Positions 45,126 through 53,962 of a DNA stretch of 64,000 bases are shown here, piece after piece (the first letter of the stretch is position 1; each line of letters opens with the position of its first letter). Source of the DNA: Arthrobacter sp. SLBN-112 (GTDB lineage: Bacteria > Actinomycetota > Actinomycetes > Actinomycetales > Micrococcaceae). The DNA lies in contig NZ_VFMU01000001.1 of NCBI RefSeq assembly GCF_006715225.1, forward strand, positions 3,286,001 through 3,350,000. The letters are read 5' to 3'. The notes under the pieces were generated by a model that saw only the letters and a program-made list of their open reading frames with translations, made no database searches and had not been told where the DNA came from. Position numbers and translations under genes: made by a program.

Positions 45126-45719
45126 ATGGGCGGGCGTGCCCTGACTGCGGCAGCTACTGTCTGCGTTGCGCTCGCAGCCAACGCATGCACCGGGATTCCG
45201 CCCAGCCGCCCGGAGGAGTCCATAAAGACGGACGTCTATGTCACGGCCTATACCTGGTTCGACAACACGCCTCCCGGGTCCACCAAGATCAGCCATCCCG
45301 TCCTGCACCAAGCAGCCGGCGGCGCGGGGACCTACGCTGATCCGGTGACCATCGCCGTCGGGCATTCCCGCGCGACCGGGCAGGACGTTCTTGACATTCC
45401 TGCAGGCACCCGAATCTACCTCCCGGACGTCCGCCGCTACTTCATTGTGGAGGATACCTGCGGGGACGGGCCCGAACCCGAGGAAGGCCCCTGCCATACA
45501 GGGGCGGAGAAATACGGCAATGCAAAACAGTGGATCGATATGTGGATTGGCGGCAGGTACGAATCCCAGTCCTTCGTGCGAAAGTGCGCCCGGAAAGCGA
45601 CAGGCGTCAGTACAGCCATCTTCAACCCCAGGGACCATTACCCGGTAGCTTCAGGCCACGGCGTCATTCACGACGGCAAATGCGATGCCGGCTACGGCAA
45701 CAGCGTGCCTGGACAGTGA
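45126..45719 (+). CDS. secreted protein with 3D/double-psi barrel-like domain
   Basis: The 197-residue product starts with a signal peptide ending near ALAANAC, possibly a lipobox, then a domain with the pattern TAYTWFDNTPPG, TIAVGHS, IPAGTRIYLPDVRRYFIVED and WIDMWIGG. The conserved Asp residues in VED and WID recall the 3D domain of MltA/RlpA-type double-psi barrels that bind or cut cell-wall glycans. Cys in TCGDG and GPCHTG may pair. The ATG at 45126 has GGAGG 6 bp upstream; a frame opening 69 bp earlier is less likely. Third gene of the polysaccharide locus. Confidence 0.7.
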   Translation: MGGRALTAAATVCVALAANACTGIPPSRPEESIKTDVYVTAYTWFDNTPPGSTKISHPVLHQAAGGAGTYADPVTIAVGHSRATGQDVLDIPAGTRIYLPDVRRYFIVEDTCGDGPEPEEGPCHTGAEKYGNAKQWIDMWIGGRYESQSFVRKCARKATGVSTAIFNPRDHYPVASGHGVIHDGKCDAGYGNSVPGQ

Positions 45720-45776
45720 ATGGCCGCGGCGAACCAGGTCCGTGGGCACACTGAATGGGCGGCTAAGCTCGAAACC

Positions 45777-46178
45777 ATGAGCTCCTTGAAAACGAAGGCG
45801 GCGGCAGCGGCTTCCGGAAAGACGATGCTGGCAGCCGCAGTGGCCGATGTCGTGTTGATCCTTGCCTTTGCCGCCATAGGCCGCGACGCGCATCACCGGG
45901 AGGAGCCCATCCTGGGTGTGCTGCTGACTGCCTGGCCCTTCCTTGCAGGGGCAGCAGCGGGATGGGCCGCTTCCCGGGCCTGGCGCCGTCCCTTGTCGGT
46001 TCTCCATGCCGGAGTTCCCGTATGGCTTGGCAGCCTGATCGTCGGCATGCTCCTCCGGGCACTTACCGCCCAGACGGTAGTCCTACCCTTCGTCATCGTG
46101 GCCACAGTAGCCCTGGCCGTGTTCCTCGTGGGCTACCGGCTCCTGCTGGCCGTCGCCGTCCGGCTCCGCAGCCGGTAA
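45777..46178 (+). CDS. DUF3054 family membrane protein
   Basis: The 133-residue protein has four transmembrane segments (AAAVADVVLILAFAAIG, ILGVLLTAWPFLAGAAAGWA, VPVWLGSLIVGMLLRAL, FVIVATVALAVFLVGYRLLL) and the family motif GRDAHH in the first loop, matching DUF3054, an uncharacterised actinobacterial family. TAAGCT at 45764-45769 seven bases before the ATG points to a leaderless transcript starting at 45777; the longer in-frame extension is rejected on that ground. Confidence 0.82.
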   Translation: MSSLKTKAAAAASGKTMLAAAVADVVLILAFAAIGRDAHHREEPILGVLLTAWPFLAGAAAGWAASRAWRRPLSVLHAGVPVWLGSLIVGMLLRALTAQTVVLPFVIVATVALAVFLVGYRLLLAVAVRLRSR

Positions 46179-46291
46179 CGGAGGGCAACCGGCAGGTGGC
46201 TTCCGGGAAAGGGACCACTGTGTAATAGGCTGGCAGGAGAGACAAACCTGCCGTCCCTTGCTGCGGCGGAACTGATTGAAGGGGTACAAAC

Positions 46292-46573
46292 GTGGTTACC
46301 GCATTTGTTCTGATCAAGACTGACGCCGCCCGCATCCCCGAGACCGCGGAGGAAATCTCCGCCATTGAAGGCATCAGCGAGGTCTACTCCGTCACCGGGG
46401 AATGGGACCTGATTGCGGTAGCGCGGGTACACCGGCACGAGGACTTGGCGGACGTCATCGCCGACCGGCTCTCCAAAGTCCCCGCCGTGGTCCACACAAC
46501 CACCCACATCGCATTCCGCGCATACTCACAGCACGACCTGGATGCAGCCTTTTCCCTGGGTTTCGAGCAGTAA
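46292..46573 (+). CDS. Lrp/AsnC-type ligand-binding (RAM) domain protein
   Basis: The 93-residue protein consists only of a RAM domain (TAFVLIKTDAARIPETAEEI, VYSVTGEWDLIAVARVHRHE, ALSKVP-like region, TTTHIAFRAYS) and lacks the HTH of full Lrp regulators. Stand-alone RAM proteins bind amino acids as oligomers and may modulate regulators or enzymes. It sits convergent with trpD, so an amino-acid link is possible. The GTG start follows AAGGGG at good spacing. Confidence 0.87.
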   Translation: MVTAFVLIKTDAARIPETAEEISAIEGISEVYSVTGEWDLIAVARVHRHEDLADVIADRLSKVPAVVHTTTHIAFRAYSQHDLDAAFSLGFEQ

Positions 46574-46589
46574 CGCGGCGCGCCCGGCC

Positions 46590-47645
46590 TCAGGCGCGGG
46601 ACAGGGAGACCCAACGGTCCAGGACGGCGGCGGCGGCACCGGAGTCGACTGATTGGGCCGCCCTTGCGAAGGCCCTTTGCATCCGCGCCAGGAACGGGCC
46701 CTCTGCTTTAAGGTCGAAGGCAACCAGGCCTGCCGCTGCATTGACCAGGACGGCGTCGCGGGCCGGGCCTTCCTTGCCGGCCAGCACGTCACGGACTACG
46801 CCTGCGTTCGCGGCTGCATCACCGCCGCGAAGCTGTTCGACCGTGGCCAGGCTGATGCCAAGGTCCTGCGGGGAGAACACCAACTCGTTAACTGCACCGT
46901 CACGGATCTCCCAAACGGTGGAAGGACCCGTGGTGGTCAATTCATCGAGGCCGTCATTGCCACGGAAGACCAGTCCCCTGCTCCCCCGCCGCGCCAGGAC
47001 TCCCGCAACGAGCGGGGCCATTCGCGCATTGGCGACGCCCACGGCAGACGCCTGCACGTTGGCAGGGTTGGTGAGCGGACCCAGGAAATTGAATGCCGTG
47101 GGGATGGCCAGTTCGCGGCGGGGCACGGCGGTGTGGCGGAATGACGGGTGGAACACCTGAGCAAAACAGAACGTGATGCCCGCCTGTTCGGCGTTCCGGG
47201 CCACCTGGCTTATGGACAGGTCAAGACGGACGCCCAGCGCTTCGAGCACGTCCGCGGATCCAGACGACGACGACGCGGCCCGGTTGCCGTGCTTCACCAC
47301 CTTCGCGCCGGCGCCGGCAGCGACAAGGGCGGCCATGGTGGAGATGTTCACGGTGTTAAGTTGGTCACCTCCAGTGCCAACGATGTCCAGTTTCTCCCCG
47401 GAAATTTCCACCGGATTGGCATGGGCAAGCATTGCCTCGACGAGGCCGGAAAGCTCATCCACGGTTTCACCCTTGGCGCTGAGGGCCACCAGGAATCCGG
47501 CGATCTGGGCGGGCGTGGCTTCGCCGGACATGATGGTATCCATGGCCCAGGACGTGTTCTCCGCCGTGAGGTCATTGCCTTTAATCAGTGCCGAAATCAG
47601 CCGGGGCCAGGTGTTGCCGGACGCTGCAGTTGCCTGTGAAGTCAC
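46590..47645 (-). CDS. trpD: anthranilate phosphoribosyltransferase TrpD
   Basis: The 351-residue enzyme joins anthranilate to PRPP, the second step of tryptophan synthesis. The PRPP-binding glycine loop [17 protein letters not shown] and the [19 protein letters not shown] region are complete, as is the HPSFRH segment near the anthranilate channel. It stands apart from other trp genes, as is common in actinobacteria. TAGCAT at 47652-47657 six bases before the GTG suggests a leaderless start. It is divergent from ctaE. Confidence 0.95.
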   Translation of the reverse strand: MTSQATAASGNTWPRLISALIKGNDLTAENTSWAMDTIMSGEATPAQIAGFLVALSAKGETVDELSGLVEAMLAHANPVEISGEKLDIVGTGGDQLNTVNISTMAALVAAGAGAKVVKHGNRAASSSSGSADVLEALGVRLDLSISQVARNAEQAGITFCFAQVFHPSFRHTAVPRRELAIPTAFNFLGPLTNPANVQASAVGVANARMAPLVAGVLARRGSRGLVFRGNDGLDELTTTGPSTVWEIRDGAVNELVFSPQDLGISLATVEQLRGGDAAANAGVVRDVLAGKEGPARDAVLVNAAAGLVAFDLKAEGPFLARMQRAFARAAQSVDSGAAAAVLDRWVSLSRA

Positions 47646-47757
47646 CTGCTGATGCTATCGACCGATGGCAGGCGCTGACCAATGTGAACGGCTGCCGGAA
47701 CTTTTCCGGGCAATTTCGCGTCTTTGTAGAAAAAGTCCTCCGAAAAGGCGGTTTGCG

Positions 47758-47787
47758 TTGGGCAGCACGGACTTTTACAGACATAAT
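47758..47787 (+). promoter_or_regulatory. promoter of ctaE
   Basis: TTGGGC (47758-47763) and CATAAT (47782-47787) are separated by 18 bp. The -10 box ends six bases before the GTG at 47794, so transcription probably starts at the start codon. Confidence 0.5.
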
Positions 47788-47793
47788 GTCTAT

Positions 47794-48432
47794 GTGACAT
47801 CTGCGACCCATGCCCCCAGTACCCCGGCGCACCCCACGCTGAACCGCCCCAACATGGTTTCTGTCGGAACCGTTGTGTGGCTGTCCAGCGAGTTGATGTT
47901 CTTCGCCGGTCTTTTCGCCATGTACTTCACGCTCCGCTCCACGAGTGGTGAGATGTGGGCTGAAGAGACAGCCAAGCTCAACTTCCCCTTTGCGCTCGTC
48001 AACACGATCGTCCTTGTGGCCAGTTCCTTTACTTGCCAGATGGGCGTCTTCGCTGCAGAGCGCCTGCAGCCCCGGCGTACCGGGGGTGCCCTTTCGTTCG
48101 CCCGTTGGGGAATGAACGAATGGTTCACCCTGACGTTCATCATGGGTGCGTTCTTCGTTGCCGGCCAGACCACTGAATACGCGATGCTGGTTTCCGAGCA
48201 TGTCTCGCTCTCCTCCAACGCCTACGGCTCTGCCTTCTACATGACCACCGGCTTCCACGGCCTCCACGTCATCGGCGGCCTGATCGCCTTCCTGCTCATC
48301 ATGGGCCGGTCCTTTGCGGCGAAGAAGTTCGGACACTTTGAAGCAACGTCCGCGATTGTCACCTCTTACTATTGGCACTTCGTTGACGTCGTGTGGATCG
48401 GCCTCTTCCTGGTCATCTACGTACTCAAGTAG
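47794..48432 (+). CDS. ctaE: cytochrome c oxidase subunit III CtaE
   Basis: The 212-residue subunit of the aa3 terminal oxidase has five transmembrane helices, as in actinobacterial subunit III, with typical segments [39 protein letters not shown] and [20 protein letters not shown]. It supports proton uptake and stability of the oxidase. The GTG at 47794 is chosen for homologous N-terminus ([20 protein letters not shown]) and promoter position. It heads the ctaE-qcrC-qcrA-qcrB run encoding parts of the bcc-aa3 supercomplex. Confidence 0.94.
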   Translation: MTSATHAPSTPAHPTLNRPNMVSVGTVVWLSSELMFFAGLFAMYFTLRSTSGEMWAEETAKLNFPFALVNTIVLVASSFTCQMGVFAAERLQPRRTGGALSFARWGMNEWFTLTFIMGAFFVAGQTTEYAMLVSEHVSLSSNAYGSAFYMTTGFHGLHVIGGLIAFLLIMGRSFAAKKFGHFEATSAIVTSYYWHFVDVVWIGLFLVIYVLK

Positions 48433-48518
48433 CCAGCTTTGATTCTTTTTCTACAAGAGGCAGAATTTCAGGTAGCGGCTCCCGGAGCCGGCGCAGGATC
48501 GAATAAAGGAACCACCAC

Positions 48519-49307
48519 GTGAAGGCACTCTCACAAAAGCGGCGTCACCCACTTGCAGCTGTAGCGCTGCTTCTGATGGGGCTCCTCCTCACTGGTGGGC
48601 TGTACGCCGTGGCAACCACCGTCAACGAGGCCAAAGCTTCCACCACCACCTTCAGCGCGAATGACGCGGAAGAGGGCGGCAAGCTCTTCGCGGCCAACTG
48701 CGCCACCTGCCACGGCATGGGTGCCAGTGGGTCCAAGGATGGCCCCTCGCTGGTGGGTGTCGGTGCCGCTGCTGTCGACTTCCAGGTGGGCACCGGCCGC
48801 ATGCCGATGCAGATGAACGGCCCCCAGGCCCTGAAGAAGCCGGTCCAGTTTAACGATGAGCAGACCCACCAGCTTGCAGCCTACGTCGCTTCCCTTGGAG
48901 CCGGCCCGGCGATTCCTGAAGAGGACCTGACAAACGGTGGCGGCGACGCTGCTGCCGGTGGCGAACTCTTCCGGACCAACTGCGCCATGTGCCACAACGC
49001 CGCCGCTGCCGGTGGCGCACTGACCCGGGGCAAGTTCGCACCCGCCCTGGCGGACGTATCCGGCAAGCACATCTACGAGGCCATGGCCACCGGCCCGCAG
49101 AACATGCCGGTGTTCAACGACGCCAACATCACCCCCGAGGGCAAGAAGGACATCATCACCTTCCTGAAGCAGATCGAAACCACCGGCTCCCCGGGCGGCG
49201 CCGACCTCGGCTCCCTCGGCCCCGTTGCTGAAGGCCTGTTCGTATGGGTGGCCGGCCTCGGCGTCATCATCGCCTTCACCATCTGGCTGACCTCCAGGAC
49301 GTCCTGA
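48519..49307 (+). CDS. qcrC: cytochrome bc1 complex diheme cytochrome c subunit QcrC
   Basis: The 262-residue subunit has an N-terminal membrane helix (ALLLMGLLLTGGLYAV), two c-type heme motifs (CATCH and CAMCH) about 95 residues apart and a C-terminal anchor helix (GLFVWVAGLGVIIAFTIWL). In actinobacteria this diheme subunit replaces soluble cytochrome c by carrying electrons directly to CtaC in the supercomplex. It is preceded by a ribosome binding site and lies 86 bp after ctaE. Confidence 0.95.
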   Translation: MKALSQKRRHPLAAVALLLMGLLLTGGLYAVATTVNEAKASTTTFSANDAEEGGKLFAANCATCHGMGASGSKDGPSLVGVGAAAVDFQVGTGRMPMQMNGPQALKKPVQFNDEQTHQLAAYVASLGAGPAIPEEDLTNGGGDAAAGGELFRTNCAMCHNAAAAGGALTRGKFAPALADVSGKHIYEAMATGPQNMPVFNDANITPEGKKDIITFLKQIETTGSPGGADLGSLGPVAEGLFVWVAGLGVIIAFTIWLTSRTS

Positions 49308-49407
49308 CTTTCCCGCGGGAAACACACAACTTCTGCTGCCCAGTCAGCAGCTTGAAATTAGAAACTAACCCGGCAAACGCCGGGACGAGAGAAGGATGAG
49401 GCGAATT

Positions 49408-50478
49408 ATGGGCAACCATAGTGACGGCAGTCCGAACCACTCGGGCACCGTAGCTACGGCTGGTCAGAATGAGGTGGAGAAGTTCCAGGATCCTGGAATT
49501 CCCCCGCATCGTTTGCGCCTGGCTGACACGGACCCGAAGGCCGCAAAGCGGGCAGAACGGCAGGTCGCCTTACTATTTGGCATTTCTGTTGTTGGAACCC
49601 TGATCTTCCTGGTGGCGTACTTCGCCATTGATCTGGGTGATGACTCCAGCATCGCCACCATCCGGCTCCAGAACGCCCTGCTCGGCGTAGGCACTGCCTT
49701 CGCCATGCTGGGTATCGGTACCGGCATCGTGCACTGGGCCAAGGCCCTGATGCCCGATCACGAAGTCTCCGAGGAACGCCACGCGATCCGCTACGAAGAG
49801 GACCGCCAGGCCGCTGTCCGCATCGTCGATGACATCGTGGAAGAGACCGGCATCAAGCGCCGCCCGCTGATCCGCAACACCCTGCTCGGTGCTGTGGCGC
49901 TTGCCCCGCTTCCCGCCGTCGCCATCTTCGGTGACCTCGGACCCCGTCCGGACGACAAGCTCGCACACACCATGTGGGCTCCCCAGGACGGAAAGCGCAA
50001 GCGCCTGACCCGTGACCCTGACGGAACTCCCATCAAGGCCTCGGACGTCACCATCGGTTCTGCCTTCCACGTCATCCCGGAAGGCCTGAACGAACTCGAA
50101 GAAGGCAAGCTCAACGAAAAGGCAAAGGCCGTTGTGCTGCTCATGCGCCTTGATCCCGCATCGCTGAACCCGTCCGCGGGCCGCGAAGAGTGGGGCTACA
50201 ACGGCATCGTTGCCTACTCGAAGATCTGCACCCACGTTGGTTGCCCCGTTGCTCTGTACGAGCAGCAGACGCACCACCTGCTGTGCCCGTGCCACCAGTC
50301 CACCTTTGACCTCACTCAAGAGTGCAAGGTGATCTTCGGCCCCGCCAGCCGTCCTCTCCCCCAGCTGCCCATCGCAGTTGACGACGAGGGCTACCTGGTC
50401 GCTACCAGCGACTTCCATGAACCCGTAGGACCAAGTTACTGGGAGCGTGATTCGCATGAGCGCAGCATCAACAGCTGA
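49408..50478 (+). CDS. qcrA: cytochrome bc1 complex Rieske iron-sulfur subunit QcrA
   Basis: The 356-residue actinobacterial Rieske protein has three N-terminal membrane helices (ALLFGISVVGTLIFLVAYFA, IRLQNALLGVGTAFAMLGIG, LLGAVALAPLPAVAIFG) and a C-terminal [2Fe-2S] domain with CTHVGC and CPCHQS. It passes electrons from quinol to the diheme cytochrome. Such proteins combine Sec and Tat insertion, and tatA/tatC lie in this window. The ATG at 49408 is preferred to 49396 because GGATGAGG then has proper spacing. qcrB overlaps its end by 23 bp. Confidence 0.93.
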   Translation: MGNHSDGSPNHSGTVATAGQNEVEKFQDPGIPPHRLRLADTDPKAAKRAERQVALLFGISVVGTLIFLVAYFAIDLGDDSSIATIRLQNALLGVGTAFAMLGIGTGIVHWAKALMPDHEVSEERHAIRYEEDRQAAVRIVDDIVEETGIKRRPLIRNTLLGAVALAPLPAVAIFGDLGPRPDDKLAHTMWAPQDGKRKRLTRDPDGTPIKASDVTIGSAFHVIPEGLNELEEGKLNEKAKAVVLLMRLDPASLNPSAGREEWGYNGIVAYSKICTHVGCPVALYEQQTHHLLCPCHQSTFDLTQECKVIFGPASRPLPQLPIAVDDEGYLVATSDFHEPVGPSYWERDSHERSINS

Positions 50479-52126
50479 GCCGGCTTTCGTCGCCAAAACC
50501 AAGACAGGCCGGATCACCGACTTCGTCGACGCGCGCGTCGGCGGCTCCGGGATCCTCCGCGAGTTCGGCCGCAAGGTCTTCCCGGACCACTGGTCGTTCA
50601 TGTTCGGTGAAGTGGCGCTGTACTCCTTCGTCATCCTGCTTCTGTCGGGCACCTTCCTGACGTTTTTCTTCGATCCTTCAATGGCGGAGACCCACTACGA
50701 CGGCGGTTACGTCCCCCTGAAGGGCGTGGAGATGTCGGTGGCGTACAGCTCCTCGCTGAACATCTCCTTCGACATTCGCGGCGGACTCTTCATGCGCCAG
50801 GTGCACCACTGGGCAGCACTGCTGTTCGTTGCATCGATCGCTGTCCACATGCTGAGGGTGTTCTTCACCGGTGCATTCCGGCGTCCGCGTGAGATGAACT
50901 GGGTTGTGGGCTGTGTCCTGCTGATCCTGGCCATGGCGGCCGGCTTCACCGGCTACTCGCTTCCGGACGACCTGCTGTCCGGCAACGGCCTCCGCATCAT
51001 CGACGGTGTCATCAAGTCCATCCCGGTCATCGGAACGTACATCTCGTTCTTCCTGTTCGGCGGGGAGTTCCCTGGTACCGCCATCATCAGCCGCCTGTAC
51101 ATGCTGCACATCCTGCTGGTGCCGGCGCTGATCCTGCTGATGATCGTGGTGCACCTGTTCATGGTTGTCGTCCACAAGCACACGCAGTACCCCGGCCCCG
51201 GCCGCAACGACAACAACGTGGTCGGTTACCCCCTCGGTCCTGTCTACGCAGCCAAGGCCGGCGGATTCTTCTTCATCGTTTTCGGTGTGATCGCTTTGAT
51301 GGCGGCGTTCTTCACCATCAACCCGATCTGGAACTACGGCCCGTACGACCCATCCCCCGTGTCCGCAGGCACCCAGCCTGACTGGTACATCGGCTTTGTT
51401 GACGGCGCACTGCGTCTGATGCCGGGCACTTTCGGCAACTGGCACGTTGAGCAGGTGTTCTTCGGACACGTGTTCACGTTCAACGTCCTGCTGCCGGCCC
51501 TGGTACCGGCGGGAATCCTGTTCACCGTTATGTTCATGTACCCGTGGATCGAGCGCTGGGTGACCAAGGACGACCGTGAACACCACGTCCTGGACCGTCC
51601 GAGGAACGCCCCCACCCGTACCGCCATCGGCATGGCAGGCTTCGTCTGGTACTGCGTCATGTGGGCAGCTGCCGGTTCCGACCTCATCGCAACACACTTT
51701 GGTGTGTCGTTGAATGACGTCACCTACTGGCTGCGCGCACTGTTCTTCATCGGCCCGGTCATCGCGTTCGTCGTGACCAAGCGCGTGGCCCTTGCGCTGC
51801 AGCGCAAGGACCGTGAAATTGCTCTTCACGGCCGTGAGACGGGCCGCATCGTGCGGCTCCCGCATGGCGAGTTCATCGAGGTGCACGCTCCGCTGGACGA
51901 GTACAAGCGCTACAAGCTGGTTGGTTTTGAGTCGCCTCAGGTCCTCCCGGCCGTCCCCAACGAGCACGGTGTCGTCACCCGCAAGGAAAAGCGCCGCGCG
52001 TTCCTCTCCCGCTGGTTCTTTGAGGACCGCGTAGCTCCCGCTACGCCTGCTGAGCTTGAGGCTGCACACGGCCACGGCCACGAGGCTGTTGAAGCGGCAG
52101 AAGGCAGCAGGAGCCTGACGCACTAG
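50456..52126 (+). CDS. qcrB: cytochrome bc1 complex cytochrome b subunit QcrB
   Basis: The 556-residue cytochrome b holds two heme b groups between helices with conserved His in VHHWAALLFVASIAVHMLRVF and LHILLVPALILLMIVVHLFMV. The quinol-oxidation motif is PDWY in TQPDWYIGFVDG, the actinobacterial variant of PEWY. The C-terminal extension of about 120 residues is typical. This subunit is the target of Q-site inhibitors in mycobacteria. The start lies inside qcrA, implying translational coupling, and a strong terminator follows. Confidence 0.95.
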   Translation: MSAASTAEPAFVAKTKTGRITDFVDARVGGSGILREFGRKVFPDHWSFMFGEVALYSFVILLLSGTFLTFFFDPSMAETHYDGGYVPLKGVEMSVAYSSSLNISFDIRGGLFMRQVHHWAALLFVASIAVHMLRVFFTGAFRRPREMNWVVGCVLLILAMAAGFTGYSLPDDLLSGNGLRIIDGVIKSIPVIGTYISFFLFGGEFPGTAIISRLYMLHILLVPALILLMIVVHLFMVVVHKHTQYPGPGRNDNNVVGYPLGPVYAAKAGGFFFIVFGVIALMAAFFTINPIWNYGPYDPSPVSAGTQPDWYIGFVDGALRLMPGTFGNWHVEQVFFGHVFTFNVLLPALVPAGILFTVMFMYPWIERWVTKDDREHHVLDRPRNAPTRTAIGMAGFVWYCVMWAAAGSDLIATHFGVSLNDVTYWLRALFFIGPVIAFVVTKRVALALQRKDREIALHGRETGRIVRLPHGEFIEVHAPLDEYKRYKLVGFESPQVLPAVPNEHGVVTRKEKRRAFLSRWFFEDRVAPATPAELEAAHGHGHEAVEAAEGSRSLTH

Positions 52127-52138
52127 GCTTCAGCTCGC

Positions 52139-52180
52139 AACAGGAAAGGCCCGATCCACATGGATCGGGCCTTTCCTGTT
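52139..52180. terminator. terminator after qcrB
   Basis: Bases 52139-52158 and 52161-52180 form a perfect 20-bp stem with a 2-nt loop, starting with AA and ending with TT. It lies 13 bp after the qcrB stop and may also end the convergent dasR-like transcript. Confidence 0.9.
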
Positions 52181-52261
52181 CCCGCGCCTGTTGCCTGCCC
52201 CACCCCGCAAGGGACCTGAGCAGATCCCGGCCACTGGAAGGGCGGCCGGCGGGCGGATCGC

Positions 52262-53032
52262 TTAGTGGTTGCGCGCCCGCCTGGCTCCCGGCCGCTGCAG
52301 AGGCACCCACAGCTTGTACCGGTCTGCCCTGTAGTAGGACACCGAGTAGTCGACCATTGCCCTGGCTACAAACGCGTGCCGCTGGATCTTCAGCAAAGGC
52401 GCCCCCACCTCGACGTTGAGCAGGCGGGCCGTGGAGGGTGAGGCCGCAGTCGCCTCGATCATGTCCTCGCCCCACTCCATAACCAGCCCGTACTGCTCGC
52501 TGAGGACGTTGTACAGCGACGTGGGCGGTTCGCCGTCGAGCAGGCCCGGGACGCGATGCGCCGGGATGAAGTTCTCGTCCACGCTCATGGGCTCCCCGTC
52601 TGCAAGGAGCAGCCGGCGGAAGCGGACCAGCGGTGTCCCCTCATCCAGCTGCAGCTCGCGGGCCAGGAAGGCGCTGGCGGCAATCTGTTCGAAACTGAGC
52701 ACCTTCGCGGCCGGCACCATGCCGCGCCGCTGCATCTCTTCGCTATAGGACGTGAGCTTGACCTGCAGGTCGAGTTTCGGCCGGCGGACGAATGTCCCCA
52801 GGCCCACCACCCGTTCGATGACCTCCTCCCCTACCAAGGCATCGATTGCCTGCCGTACCGTCATTCGTGCCAGCCCAAATCGCTCGGCCAGGTCCCGTTC
52901 CGATGGCAGGGCCGAGCCCGGCGGGCACGACTGTGCGATGTAGGCACGGAGGATCTCGCGAAGCTGGACGTAAATGGCCGTTCCGCTGGTGCGGTCTATT
53001 TCCCCCGTGATTGCGGCGGCGCCAGCTGCCAT
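52262..53032 (-). CDS. GntR/HutC-family regulator, DasR-like
   Basis: The 256-residue repressor has an N-terminal winged HTH (QLREILRAYIAQSCPPGSAL, LAERFGLARMTVRQAIDALV, GTFVRRP) and a UTRA effector domain (LTSYSEEMQRRGM, YSVSYYRADRYKLWVPL). These match DasR/NagR, which controls aminosugar uptake and metabolism and responds to GlcN-6-P or GlcNAc-6-P. The ATG at 53032 has CAGGAGA upstream and excludes a longer frame through the operator. A palindromic dre-like site lies 40 bp upstream, shared with the divergent HPr gene, so it probably controls both. Confidence 0.85.
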   Translation of the reverse strand: MAAGAAAITGEIDRTSGTAIYVQLREILRAYIAQSCPPGSALPSERDLAERFGLARMTVRQAIDALVGEEVIERVVGLGTFVRRPKLDLQVKLTSYSEEMQRRGMVPAAKVLSFEQIAASAFLARELQLDEGTPLVRFRRLLLADGEPMSVDENFIPAHRVPGLLDGEPPTSLYNVLSEQYGLVMEWGEDMIEATAASPSTARLLNVEVGAPLLKIQRHAFVARAMVDYSVSYYRADRYKLWVPLQRPGARRARNH

Positions 53033-53070
53033 GATCGTTCTCCTGCCGTTGAGTGTCCCCTCAATTTTAG

Positions 53071-53086
53071 TTCGGTCTAGACCAGT
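53071..53086. promoter_or_regulatory. dre-like operator (DasR site) between the regulator and HPr genes
   Basis: The 16 bases contain the perfect palindrome GGTCTAGACC and match the dre consensus ACTGGTCTAGACCAGT at 13 of 16 positions. It lies 39 bp upstream of the regulator start and about 105 bp upstream of the HPr start. Confidence 0.75.
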
Positions 53087-53134
53087 TGCCGGACCGCCTG
53101 TCCCTTTCGGCCCGGAGCCGTTACGGCAGCTATA

Positions 53135-53150
53135 TTTGGTCTGGAAATTT
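53135..53150. promoter_or_regulatory. possible second, half-conserved dre-like site
   Basis: TTTGGTCTGGAAATTT keeps the left half TGGTCT of the dre consensus but only 9 of 16 positions overall. It lies 41 bp before the HPr start, where it could affect its promoter. Confidence 0.35.
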
Positions 53151-53190
53151 GCCAATGACGGAGGGGGCCGTCTTTTGAAAAGGAGTCCCT

Positions 53191-53484
53191 TTGCCAACAA
53201 TGAAAGCCGTGGTGGCAGCGCCGGTGGGCCTGCATGCACGACCTGCCGCGGTATTCGTCCGGGCCGTTACCGACACGGGCCTCCCGGTCACCATCAGCAA
53301 GGCCGGCGCCGGCAGGGTGGATGCACGTTCGCTGCTTCAGGTAATGTCAGCTGACTTCCCACAGGGATGTGAAGTGGAGCTGTCCATCATGGAGAACGGG
53401 CTGGAAGGCGTCCAGGGCCGGGAGAAGGCTGAGGAGGTCCTCCGGCAGCTCCGCGAACTCTTGGAGTCGCAGGGCGCCGCTTAG
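53191..53484 (+). CDS. ptsH: phosphocarrier protein HPr of the PTS
   Basis: The 97-residue protein shuttles phosphate from Enzyme I to sugar-specific EIIA proteins. The active site GLHARPAA places His15 in its usual position, and DARSLLQVMS contains the regulatory-type Ser47. The TTG start is favoured because AAGGAG ends 5 bp upstream; an ATG nine bases later is the alternative. It is divergent from a DasR-like regulator with a dre site between them; in Streptomyces ptsH is a known DasR target. Confidence 0.92.
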   Translation: MPTMKAVVAAPVGLHARPAAVFVRAVTDTGLPVTISKAGAGRVDARSLLQVMSADFPQGCEVELSIMENGLEGVQGREKAEEVLRQLRELLESQGAA

Positions 53485-53503
53485 AAGGCCTGGGACGGCA
53501 TAT

Positions 53504-53546
53504 AACGACGTCGGGCCCCACCAATCTGGTGGGGCCCGACGTCGTT
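53504..53546. terminator. bidirectional terminator between HPr and ctaF
   Basis: Bases 53504-53523 and 53527-53546 form a perfect 20-bp stem with a 3-nt loop, followed by ATTCTTTT. It separates two convergent genes. Confidence 0.9.
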
Positions 53547-53560
53547 ATTCTTTTGCTTGC

Positions 53561-53962
53561 CTAGTGTGCGTGGTCGCCGCGGCTGTACTCGTATACCCAG
53601 CCCACAAGGGCCACGAGGGCGAGGCCGCCTGCGATGAAGATGATCCAGGCACCTACTGCCAGGCCCAGGAAGCCGGTGGCGCAGGCGATGCCCAGAACCA
53701 GCGGCCACCAGCTCCAGGGGCTGAAGTGCCCCTGCTCGCCGGCGCCTTCGTGGATTTCAGCGTCACTGCGGTCCTCGGGACGGAGGCCCACGCGCTTGCC
53801 GGTGAAACCGAGGTAGGCCCCGATCATGCCGGCGAGGCCGCCGACGAGCAGGATGCCCAGGATGCCCACCCACTCACCCCAGTTGGTCAGGAAACCGTAG
53901 ACCAGAGCGACGGGGACGAAGAAGAAGACTCCAGAGCCAAAGATCCAGGATTCGATTTTCAC
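53561..53962 (-). CDS. ctaF: cytochrome c oxidase subunit 4 CtaF (actinobacterial type)
   Basis: The 133-residue subunit has four hydrophobic segments ([78 protein letters not shown]), the pattern of the actinobacterial subunit IV family, which stabilises the aa3 oxidase. The start overlaps the ctaD stop by 4 bp, so it is translationally coupled and last in the ctaC-ctaD-ctaF operon. Confidence 0.92.
   Translation of the reverse strand: MKIESWIFGSGVFFFVPVALVYGFLTNWGEWVGILGILLVGGLAGMIGAYLGFTGKRVGLRPEDRSDAEIHEGAGEQGHFSPWSWWPLVLGIACATGFLGLAVGAWIIFIAGGLALVALVGWVYEYSRGDHAH

Noticed and set aside
50678..52123. 481-codon open frame antisense to qcrB
   Set aside because: Shadow of cytochrome b; no ribosome binding site and no recognisable domain.
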